A stretch of 24,290 bases of DNA from CAYXZO01 sp964469505 (GTDB lineage Bacteria; Fidelibacterota; UBA8477; JABMPR01). Positions 1-6,515 of this stretch are shown piece by piece. The stretch is taken from assembly GCA_964469505.1 (NCBI GenBank), contig CAYXZO010000034.1, positions 1-24,290 on the forward strand. Reading direction: 5' to 3'. The first letter of the stretch is position 1; each line of letters begins with the position of its first letter. Made by a program: the position numbers and the translations under genes. Below the pieces are notes generated by a model. It saw only the letters and a program-made list of their open reading frames with translations. It did no database searches and had not been told where the DNA came from.

Positions 1-569
1 GTAGCATAGTACACTGGGATGGGGTGGGGTTTGAGAAGCTGGAGAGTGGGACGGATCAAAATCTGAATGTCATTACGGGATTTGTAAACTACAGCATTGG
101 ATTTTACCAAATTTTTGTTTCGGGGTGGAATGATATTCCACATAGAGGATTGTTGTTGGGATATAATGGCGATGTTTGGCGGACCGTCTGGGATGAAGCT
201 AAACCCTTTTATCCGGATCCTCAGTATCTGGAGGGGACCATGTGGTGTAGTCCCGAGGGTTTAGTGATTGCAGCCGTTGGTGGTTACCATGATATGATTA
301 TAGCCGAGCACAGTGTTTATTCTTTTGAGGGAGGTTATGTGATCCTGGCTCATGACAGCCTTTTTGTTAGAGATATTAATGGTAACGGCGTCAACGATTT
401 TTTTCTGGTGGGCGATTTTGGTCATGTGGTTCATTACAATGGGATGAGTTTCAGGGATTATCCCGAGCTCAGATACCTTCCCAGATACACTGCGATCGGA
501 GAAGCTGGAGATTATGTATTTATCTGTGGCTTTGGACCCATAGTGTTGCGAGGCGTAAGAGTGCCTTGA
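1..569 (+). CDS. C-terminal part of a propeller-like surface/secreted protein (5' truncated by window)
   Basis: The frame is open from base 3 to the TGA at 567-569, so this is the 3' end of a longer gene. A GTG at 24 lies inside the reading frame and is probably not the true start, because the codons before it (SIVHWDG) continue the same repeat style. Visible motifs are VHWDG, NGNGVNDFFLVGDFG and VVHYNG. These resemble the blades of beta-propeller proteins of the 'WGSS..VyaVG..G.i.hYdG..W' kind, which are common in secreted proteins of Bacteroidota-like bacteria. No sorting domain is visible at the C-terminus. Substrate and role are unknown. The base composition is more AT-rich than the molybdoenzyme operon that follows. 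The propeller reading is an inference from repeat style. Confidence 0.65.
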   Translation, partial: SIVHWDGVGFEKLESGTDQNLNVITGFVNYSIGFYQIFVSGWNDIPHRGLLLGYNGDVWRTVWDEAKPFYPDPQYLEGTMWCSPEGLVIAAVGGYHDMIIAEHSVYSFEGGYVILAHDSLFVRDINGNGVNDFFLVGDFGHVVHYNGMSFRDYPELRYLPRYTAIGEAGDYVFICGFGPIVLRGVRVP

Positions 570-632
570 AATGCTGTTTACGTTTTTTACAAATCATATC
601 TCGTTCAGGTTATAAATAATTCCGTGAGTTAC

Positions 633-770
633 ACCCGGCGGTCGAGCCTTACCCGGTGATCGAGCTTAGCCGAGATCACCGGGTTCTTAGCAATAATGTC
701 GCCGGTCCTCTCGGCAATGCTCGAGGACCTTACAACCCGGTGGTCGATCCCGACCCGGCGGGACGAGACC
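633..770. repeat. Cluster of three related palindromic repeats
   Basis: Three hairpins lie in tandem. The first has perfect 11-bp arms at 651-661 and 674-684 (ACCCGGTGATC/GATCACCGGGT). The second has 7-bp arms at 704-710 and 723-729 (GGTCCTC/GAGGACC). The third has arms at 742-752 and 759-770 with mismatches. Read on the minus strand, the first has the inner sequence TCGGCTAAGCTC, and the second on the plus strand has TCGGCAATGCTC. The loop is therefore conserved while the stem changes on both sides together. A further half copy (ACCCGGCGGTCGAG) starts at 632. This is the pattern of REP-like elements; no associated transposase is in the window. Confidence 0.7.
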
Positions 771-784
771 ATCAAGAAGAGGAG

Positions 785-832
785 AAAGGAAACGGGAAAC
801 GGGAGACAGGAGACCGGAAGCTGGAGACCGTA
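785..832 (+). repeat. GA-rich dispersed repeat, copy A
   Basis: Purine-rich tract beginning with aaaggaaacgggaaac (785-800) and continuing as short variants of GGAGAC. The same 16 bases occur on the other strand at 1176-1191. Related tracts lie at 6260-6324 and 6470-6515. Confidence 0.7.
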
Positions 833-892
833 AATAGAAAAATAAATTATTGTTTTATTGTTAGTTACGTCAAAAATTCCTGCTTTCTGTTT

Positions 893-908
893 TCCGCCAG
901 AGGGCGGA
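893..908. repeat. Short hairpin TCCGCC/GGCGGA
   Basis: Perfect 6-bp arms at 893-898 and 903-908 with a 4-base AGAG loop. The same arms with an AGCA loop occur at 6285-6300, inside another copy of the GA-rich repeat. The hairpin therefore looks like a recurring part of that repeat family and not an isolated terminator; no T-run follows it. Confidence 0.6.
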
Positions 909-1160
909 TCTCCGCGTCGCTGCGCTCCGCTCCGACCTGCTTCCTTACTTAGCACCCTTTGCGAGGGAAAAACAGCGGTCGGCCGTCGGCGGTCATCGTC
1001 ACAGCTCCTACAATCCACCACCGTCACCGGGAGCGGGGTGAGGCGTTACACCTCGTCATGGAAGCAGCTTTCTCAAGAAAAGAAGAAAAAAAGACCAACG
1101 CTGACCACAGAGGGCCTTATCATCATAACCTTGGCTTATCACCAGGCGGTAGCCAAGACC

Positions 1161-1191
1161 TGTTTCCTGCTACCTGTTTCCCGTTTCCTTT
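1161..1191 (-). repeat. GA-rich dispersed repeat, copy B, forming the end of the molybdopterin subunit gene
   Basis: On the minus strand this reads aaaggaaacgggaaac followed by aggtagcaggaaacaggt. Its first 16 bases are identical to copy A at 785-800. The repeat supplies the last codons (KETGNR) and the TAG stop of the upstream hydroxylase gene, so the element borders or has invaded the 3' end of the coding sequence. Confidence 0.65.
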
Positions 1192-3446
1192 ACAATCGCC
1201 TCTGGCCTAACCGGCAAATCCTTGATCCGCACGCCGCAGGCATGATAGATGGCATTGGTCACCGCTGGGGCTGGAGCCGCGATGGGAATCTCCGCCACCG
1301 CTTTGGCTCCGAAAGGCCCGGTGGGTTCGTCGGTGTGGATGAATTTGACCACGATTTCGGGCATATCCAGGGTGGTGTATAAATGATAGGAATTAAAATC
1401 AGTGTTTACCGCCCGCCCCCGGTCGTCGAAAACCATGAACTCGCTCAACACCATCCCCAACGCCTGGGGAATGGCGCCTTCCACCTGTCCCTCGGCCATG
1501 GGGGGATTGATAATCTGACCAGCGTCGGTGACGGAGACGATCTTTTCCACCCGCACCAGTCCCGTTTCCATATCCACCGCCACCTGGGCGAAAGTGGCGT
1601 TGTAAGGCGCCGGGGAATCGTAACTCAAATGGGAAGCACTGGCCATAATCTGCCGCTGCTCCTGAGTGTAAAAGGAACGGGTGGCGATTTCGGCATAGCT
1701 TAGCTTGCCCTGGGGCGCGGTTACGTAACCCCCTTCCAGCCGGGCCTCCGCCGCGCCCAGCAACTTGCGTCCTTGCTCCAGAATCTGCTGCCGTACCTTT
1801 TCCGCCGCTTTTTTCACCGCGCCGCCGGTGATGTAGGTAGTGCTGGAGGCGTACGCGCCGGTGTCGAAGGGGGTCAAATCCGTGTCGGCCGCGTAAACCA
1901 GGATTTTTTCCACCGGAACTTCCAGCACCTCGGCGGCTATTTGCGCCAGGGCCGTATCGGCGCCCGTCCCCAGATCCGTGGCCCCCATCAGCAGATTGAA
2001 ACTGCCGTCTTCGTTCATTTTGATGAAAGCCGAGGCCATATCCACGCCCGGGATACCGGAACCCTGGCCCGCCACGGCCACCCCTACGCCACGCCGGATT
2101 CGGCCTGTCCGGCGCTTGCGGCGTTGTTGGTCCCATTCGATGAGTCGGCGGCCTTCCTCAAGACACTCCTCCAGGCCGGAACTGCGCACCACCGCCGGGT
2201 AGCCTTCCTTGCCTTCCCCCAGGATCTTGGCGATGGGCAGGTCGTCGCCCACCCGGACGATGTTCTGCAAACGCAACTCAATGGGATCCACGCCCAGCGC
2301 GGTGGCGGCCTCATCTACAATACTCTCCAGCGGGAAGAACCCCTGGGGCGAACCGTAACCCCGGTAAGCTCCGGCGATGGGCAAGTTGGTGTAAACGGCA
2401 TCCCCCACGACCCGGATATTGGGCACCCGATAGAGACTGAGGGCTTTCTGGGCCGTGACGGACATCACCGTCAGGGCGTGGGGGCCATAGGCCCCGCAAT
2501 TTTCCAGAATGCGCATCTCCAGGGCCTGGAAACGCAGGTTTTCATCGATCCCCAGGCGAACCTTGATCCGGTCCGGGTGTCGGGCCCGGGCGGCATAGAA
2601 TTCTTCTTCCCGGGTGTAGCGGCAATAAGCTGGACGGCCGGTGCGCAGGGTAACGGCGGCGCAGACTTCTTCGTTGAGAATTTCCTGCTTGCCGCCGAAG
2701 CCGCCGCCGATGCGGGGCTTTATCACCCGGATGCGGGATAATGGCAACTCCAACACTTCGGCCACGATCCGTCGGACGTGAAAGGGCACCTGCGTGGAGG
2801 TGCGGATCACCAGGCGGCCGTCGGAGTCCAGCCAGGTAACAGTCACGTGGGGCTCGATGGAAGCCTGTTGCACGTAAGGCGTGGAATATTCACCGCTGAA
2901 CACATGGGCGCAGGCGGCTAGGACCTCATCCACCGCCCCGATTTCGGCTTCGATATGAGCGGCCAGGTTGCGGCGGGCGTCGTAAATGCCCGACTTCCCC
3001 GGTTCGGGATGGAGAATCACCTCACTGTGCAAAGCTTCGGCGGGATCAAAGATGGCCGGCAGCGGCTCGTACTCCACTTCCAGGGCCGCCAGGGCTTCTT
3101 CCGCGGCGGCTTCCGTCTCCGCCGCCACCGCCGCGATGCGATCCCCTACGAAACGGGCCACGGGGGTGAAAATGCGGATGTCCCGGGGAGAAGGCTCCGG
3201 GTAACCCTGTCCCGCCGTGGTGTAGTAATGCTCAGGAAAATCTTCCGCGCTGAGAATGGTAACCACGCCGGGAATGGCCAGGGCCTTTTCTTTGTGAATG
3301 GCTTTGACGCGCGCGTGGGGATGGGGGCTGTGGAGAATCTTGACATGCAATACTCCCGGCGGAAGTTCATCGTCGGCGAAGACCGGGGCGCCTTTTACCA
3401 GCGCCCGGCCATCCACCCGAATGGTTGACTTACCGATTACCCGCAT
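1170..3446 (-). CDS. xdhD: Xanthine dehydrogenase-family molybdopterin-binding subunit (XdhD-type, catalytic)
   Basis: 758 aa, the usual size for the large subunit of molybdenum hydroxylases, which hydroxylate purines or aldehydes at a Mo-cytosine- or molybdopterin cofactor in the cytoplasm. Seen: the N-terminal GKSTIRVDGRALVKG entry motif, GGGFGGKQ near residue 243 and GAYRGYGSPQG near 358 (both cofactor loops), LGTGADTALAQIAAEVL, and GPFGAKAVAE near 710-719, whose Glu is the expected catalytic base. The ATG at 3446 overlaps the end of the 2Fe-2S gene by 17 bases and is preceded by GAGGGCG. In E. coli the equivalent XdhD protein carries the 2Fe-2S domain fused; here the two are separate genes. 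The exact substrate (xanthine, hypoxanthine or another purine) cannot be read from sequence. The last six residues come from a dispersed repeat. Confidence 0.93.
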   Translation of the reverse strand: MRVIGKSTIRVDGRALVKGAPVFADDELPPGVLHVKILHSPHPHARVKAIHKEKALAIPGVVTILSAEDFPEHYYTTAGQGYPEPSPRDIRIFTPVARFVGDRIAAVAAETEAAAEEALAALEVEYEPLPAIFDPAEALHSEVILHPEPGKSGIYDARRNLAAHIEAEIGAVDEVLAACAHVFSGEYSTPYVQQASIEPHVTVTWLDSDGRLVIRTSTQVPFHVRRIVAEVLELPLSRIRVIKPRIGGGFGGKQEILNEEVCAAVTLRTGRPAYCRYTREEEFYAARARHPDRIKVRLGIDENLRFQALEMRILENCGAYGPHALTVMSVTAQKALSLYRVPNIRVVGDAVYTNLPIAGAYRGYGSPQGFFPLESIVDEAATALGVDPIELRLQNIVRVGDDLPIAKILGEGKEGYPAVVRSSGLEECLEEGRRLIEWDQQRRKRRTGRIRRGVGVAVAGQGSGIPGVDMASAFIKMNEDGSFNLLMGATDLGTGADTALAQIAAEVLEVPVEKILVYAADTDLTPFDTGAYASSTTYITGGAVKKAAEKVRQQILEQGRKLLGAAEARLEGGYVTAPQGKLSYAEIATRSFYTQEQRQIMASASHLSYDSPAPYNATFAQVAVDMETGLVRVEKIVSVTDAGQIINPPMAEGQVEGAIPQALGMVLSEFMVFDDRGRAVNTDFNSYHLYTTLDMPEIVVKFIHTDEPTGPFGAKAVAEIPIAAPAPAVTNAIYHACGVRIKDLPVRPEAIVKETGNR

Positions 3447-4064
3447 CGCCCTCGTGCTTCCCCTTAATGAATTCCAAAGCGGCCTGTACCGGCTTCACGT
3501 AACCGGTGCAGCGACACAGGTTGCCCGCCAGGGCGTCCCGCACCGCCGTCTCGTTCGGCTGGGGCTCGGCGCGGACCAATCCTTCCAGCGCCATGAGCAT
3601 CCCCGGGGTGCAAAAACCGCATTGCACCGCGCCGGTTTCCAGAAAAGCCTGTTGCAAAGGATGCAATTCGGTGGGCTGGCTGAGGCCCTCCACCGTTTCC
3701 ACCGCCCGACCCTCCACCTGGAAGGCCAGCAGCAGGCAGGCGTTGAAAGCACGCCCGTCCACCAGCACCGTGCAGGCCCCGCATTCGCCGTGGTCACACC
3801 CCTGCTTGACGCTGGCGCATCCCAGACGGCGCAACAATTCCAGCAAAGTGGTGCCCGGCTCCACCNNNNNNNNNNNNNNNNNNNNNNNNNNNNNNNNNNN
3901 NNNNNNNNNNNNNNNNNNNNNNNNNNNNNNNNNNNNNNNNNNNNNNNNNNNNNNNNNNNNNNNNNGCTGGCGCATCCCAGACGGCGCAACAATTCCAGCA
4001 AAGTGGTGCCCGGCTCCACCTCCGCCTGGATCTGTTGTTTATTTAGAGTAAAACTAACTTTCAT
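3430..4064 (-). CDS. 2Fe-2S ferredoxin-like subunit of the molybdenum hydroxylase (interrupted by an artefactual scaffold gap)
   Basis: Small electron-transfer subunit that passes electrons from the Mo centre to the flavin. The window shows it with 100 Ns inside, but 55 bases on each side of the Ns are identical. Collapsing that overlap gives one unbroken frame of about 160 aa, the normal family size, starting MKVSFTLNKQQ. Both clusters are complete: the plant-type set GCDHGECGACTVLVDG plus a later AC, and the second set CGFCTPG with CRCTGY. The start ATG at 4064 overlaps the stop of the upstream FAD gene (ATGA). The stop lies inside the start region of the catalytic subunit. It corresponds to the N-terminal domain of E. 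coli XdhD. Confidence 0.9.
3811..4020. other. Scaffold gap flanked by a 55-bp duplicated contig end
   Basis: Bases 3866-3965 are 100 Ns. Bases 3811-3865 and 3966-4020 are the same 55 bases. The round number of Ns and the identical ends point to two contigs that really overlap and were joined by a default-size gap. Removing 155 bases restores the 2Fe-2S reading frame. Confidence 0.92.
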
Positions 4065-4801
4065 AGCCGTTGCCGTAAGCGTTCTATCCCCACCTGAACC
4101 AGGTGCTTTTTATACTCCCCGCTGCCGAGATGATCATCGGCAAAAACCGGTGGTTCACCCTCGTAAGTAACTTCCGTTCCGCGGACCGTACCCCACCTGG
4201 GGGTGACATCGCGGCCACCTACCGCCACCTGGAATTCAGCGCTGGTACCGCAACCGGCGGTTATGACCATGGCCGGCGCCGATTCCAGCACGGCGAAACG
4301 TTCCAGCCCTAATTTTTCACCTTCCCAATCCAGGCGAACCTCCAGCAGGATGCCCTGGCGGTTCCAAGCGGTCAGGGGAATTTCCCGTTCCTGCCCCTGG
4401 TGCCAAACCAGCACCGAGGCAGCGCAGGCCAAGGTGAGCATGAAAAGCTCCGACTCGGGGCGCTGACGGTGGAATTCGCCGCCCACCGTGCGCTGGTTGC
4501 GGATGTTACGGGAAGGACAACTGTAGCGGATGGCCTGGGCCCACACAGACGGGAGTTGCTGCTGCTGGACCGCTTCCAGCCAGGTTTGCAGCGTAACGCC
4601 GGCCCCCAAGACGAGCCGGCCGTCGGCGTAATGAACTTTATCAGGCAGCAATTCTTTGACCACCACCAGGGTGTGCACCTCCGGCCGCCGCTGGGCCGTC
4701 AGATAAGCCCCGCCGGCAAAACAGGTTCCGCCCTGCTGGAGCAATTCCTCCGCTTCCGCCAGCGTCCGGGGGTGATGGATAGTCTTTATACTATGCCACA
4801 T
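4061..4801 (-). CDS. ygfM: YgfM-like short FAD-binding subunit
   Basis: 246 aa FAD-binding protein of the molybdopterin dehydrogenase family, shorter than canonical XdhB (about 290 aa) and close to E. coli YgfM (about 259 aa). The two flavin loops are altered in the YgfM manner: CFAGGAYLTAQ near residue 30 instead of AGGTDL, and RNQRTVGGE near 103 instead of IRNmATiGGNI. The order after the deaminase gene and before the 2Fe-2S and Mo genes equals ssnA-ygfM-xdhD of E. coli. Its stop overlaps the next start by 4 bases (ATGA), and the gap to the upstream deaminase stop is 9 bases. It probably moves electrons from the Mo/FeS subunits to or from a pyridine nucleotide or YgfK; which one is not visible. 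Confidence 0.8.
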   Translation of the reverse strand: MWHSIKTIHHPRTLAEAEELLQQGGTCFAGGAYLTAQRRPEVHTLVVVKELLPDKVHYADGRLVLGAGVTLQTWLEAVQQQQLPSVWAQAIRYSCPSRNIRNQRTVGGEFHRQRPESELFMLTLACAASVLVWHQGQEREIPLTAWNRQGILLEVRLDWEGEKLGLERFAVLESAPAMVITAGCGTSAEFQVAVGGRDVTPRWGTVRGTEVTYEGEPPVFADDHLGSGEYKKHLVQVGIERLRQRL

Positions 4802-4810
4802 GTGAGAATC

Positions 4811-6229
4811 TCAACGCTCATCGTGTGCTAAAAAGTCAAATCCAGTACGTTCCTGTGCCCGGCGCACCAGTTCCGCCGCCAGTTCATTGTGGCGTTTGAT
4901 CCACTGCTCCTCGGGGAAGGGATTGATCCCGGGCCGCAACCGGATTTCGCCGTTGATGATCAGATAGTCCACCGGTCTCTGACGGGTGGTAAACAGCAAC
5001 GCCGCCAGGGGATCGCTCTGGGCTCCCGCTTGACCGAGGCCGGAAAGGCTGAACAGGGCCAAATCGGCGCAGGCCCCTGGAGCCAGACGTCCCAGATCGT
5101 CCCGTCCCAGAATGGCGGCGCCCCCACGGGTGGCCATCCAGAAAACCTCCCGGGCGGTGAGCCATTCTCCTTCCGGTCGCAGGCGGGATAGTAGCAAGGC
5201 CTGCCGCATTTCCAGCAGCATATCGCTGGAATCGTTGGAAGCGCTGCCATCCACCCCGATGCCCACTTTGGCGCCGGCCTGGAGCAATTTCTTCACCGGG
5301 GCGATACCGGAACCCAGCCGCATGTTGGAAGAGGGACAATGAGCCACCCCCACCCGCTTATCGCCCATGAGCCGGATCTCCTCGTCGGAGAGATGCACGC
5401 AGTGGGCGAACCAGGCGTATTCTTCCAGCCAGCCCAACTGTTGCATGTAAGCCACGGGCCGCGCGCCGAAATTCTCCAGACAGAACTGCTCTTCGTCCAG
5501 GGTTTCCGCCAAGTGAGTGTGCATGCGCAACCCGCGTTCCCCCGCCAATTGAGCCACCTGGCGCATCAGCTCGGGAGTTACAGAAAAGGGCGAGCAGGGC
5601 GCCAGGGCGATCTGCACCATGGCACCCGGGGCGGAATCGTGATATTGCGCCAGCAGCCGTTCCGTGTCCCGGCGGATTTCCTCTTCCGTCTGGACTACAT
5701 CATCCGGCGGCAAACCGCCCTGGGATTGACCCAGGGACATTGATCCCCGGGTGGGGTGGAAACGAATGCCCAACTCCCGGGCGGCGCGAATTTCTTCATC
5801 TATCAAAGTTTTCTCCGCCTGGCGGGGAAACAGGTAAAGGTGATCCGTGGAGGCGGTCACCCCGGAGTACATCAGTTCCAGCAAAGCGGTGCGGGCGCTG
5901 ACGTAAATGGCTTCGGTGGTCAGTTCGCGCCAGACCTCATAGTGGCGTTTCAACCAGGGGAATAAAGGCACATCCTGCATGGCTGGCAGGTTGCGGGTGA
6001 GGGTCTGGAAAAAATGGTGGTGAGTATTGATGAATCCCGGCAGAACCACCATGCCAGTGGCGTCGACTACCTCCTCGGCCGGGACTTCCAGCACGTTGGG
6101 CCCCAGGGAAACGATCCGACCGTTTTCAATGAGAATATGTCCTCCCCGGAATTCCGGCTGGGCCTCATCCATGGTGGCCACCAAAAGAGCATTTTTTATC
6201 AAGATCCGTTGTTTACCGGCACGGGTCAT
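4811..6229 (-). CDS. 8-oxoguanine deaminase-like amidohydrolase (in the ssnA position)
   Basis: 472 aa zinc amidohydrolase of the TrzN/AtzB/guanine deaminase group. Seen: the metal ligands NTHHHFFQTL near residue 69, MHTHLAETLDEE near 236, HCVHLS near 275, and GVDGSASND near 322 with its metal-binding Asp. The stretches FHPTRGSMSLG, LAPCSPFSVTPELM and AHCPSSNMRLGSGI agree with my knowledge of bacterial 8-oxoguanine deaminases, which convert 8-oxoguanine to uric acid and ammonia. E. coli SsnA, the usual gene at this place, is a more distant amidohydrolase. The ATG at 6229 has CAGGTGAG five bases upstream. Activity on another purine or ring-opened intermediate is possible. The upstream spacer holds repeats. 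Confidence 0.82.
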   Translation of the reverse strand: MTRAGKQRILIKNALLVATMDEAQPEFRGGHILIENGRIVSLGPNVLEVPAEEVVDATGMVVLPGFINTHHHFFQTLTRNLPAMQDVPLFPWLKRHYEVWRELTTEAIYVSARTALLELMYSGVTASTDHLYLFPRQAEKTLIDEEIRAARELGIRFHPTRGSMSLGQSQGGLPPDDVVQTEEEIRRDTERLLAQYHDSAPGAMVQIALAPCSPFSVTPELMRQVAQLAGERGLRMHTHLAETLDEEQFCLENFGARPVAYMQQLGWLEEYAWFAHCVHLSDEEIRLMGDKRVGVAHCPSSNMRLGSGIAPVKKLLQAGAKVGIGVDGSASNDSSDMLLEMRQALLLSRLRPEGEWLTAREVFWMATRGGAAILGRDDLGRLAPGACADLALFSLSGLGQAGAQSDPLAALLFTTRQRPVDYLIINGEIRLRPGINPFPEEQWIKRHNELAAELVRRAQERTGFDFLAHDER

Positions 6230-6259
6230 AACTCACCTGAAAAACGGACGACCAATCGA

Positions 6260-6324
6260 GAGAAAGGAGACGGGAGACGGGAAATCCGCCAGCAGGCGGA
6301 CCTGACGGCAGGAGACAGGAGTCA
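6260..6324 (+). repeat. GA-rich dispersed repeat, copy C, with embedded hairpin
   Basis: Reads agaaaggagacgggagacgg, then the hairpin TCCGCC-AGCA-GGCGGA (6285-6300), then CCTGACGGCAGG and caggagacaggagtc. It lies immediately upstream of the deaminase start, so it could influence expression of the second half of the operon. No coding potential. Confidence 0.65.
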
Positions 6325-6381
6325 AAAACCTCTGTAAAGTTAATTCTCATCAAAGCAATCAACACCATAACTACCTGTTCC

Positions 6382-6437
6382 TTAGATACCTAGATACCTA
6401 GATACCTAGATACTTAGATACTTAGATACTTAGATAC
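6382..6437. repeat. Tandem array of seven 8-bp units (YTAGATAC)
   Basis: Seven perfect head-to-tail units: TTAGATAC, three CTAGATAC, three TTAGATAC. The only variation is C/T at the first base, and the variants are blocked, which suggests recent slippage expansion. It sits in the 240-bp spacer between ygfK and the deaminase gene. CTAG occurs at the unit junctions. Too short a period for CRISPR. Confidence 0.9.
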
Positions 6438-6469
6438 CCTGCACCCCATTTCCTTATATACATATATAC

Positions 6470-6515
6470 CTATTTCCCACCTTTTCCGTCCCCTTTCCCC
6501 AATCTCCTGCCCCCG
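6470..6515 (-). repeat. GA-rich dispersed repeat, copy D, forming the 3' end of ygfK
   Basis: On the minus strand it reads gggggcaggagattgggg, then aaaggggacggaaaaggtgg and gaaatagg. It encodes the Gly/Lys-rich tail of YgfK (NGGRRLGKGDGKGGK) and its stop. The caggaga element is shared with copies A and C. Confidence 0.5.

Larger units (their letters stand above)
570..1169. other. Repeat-rich intergenic region without a credible gene
   Basis: About 600 bases between two genes that converge here. Short open frames on both strands (for example 629-1027 minus and 858-1382 plus) are low-complexity Arg/Ser/Pro-rich translations of repeats and have no domain signature. The stretch holds a cluster of palindromes (633-770), a GA-rich dispersed repeat (785-832), a TCCGCC/GGCGGA hairpin (893-908), and the tail of a second GA-rich copy that runs into the end of the downstream minus-strand gene. 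No promoter or terminator was recognised with confidence. Confidence 0.6.

Noticed and set aside
629..1382. Several overlapping open frames in the first spacer
   Set aside because: Translations of repeats and of the antisense of the hydroxylase 3' end; low-complexity, with no ribosome binding site.
1773..2741. 322-codon plus-strand open frame opposite the molybdopterin subunit gene
   Set aside because: Antisense shadow of a GC-rich gene with unmistakable family motifs on the other strand; no domain signature of its own.
4061..4801. Short FAD subunit as a truncated, broken xdhB
   Set aside because: Its length and altered loops match the YgfM type, its position matches ygfM, and its ends overlap or adjoin neighbours cleanly.
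6382..6437. Tandem repeat as a CRISPR array
   Set aside because: Eight-base units with no spacers and no cas genes nearby.
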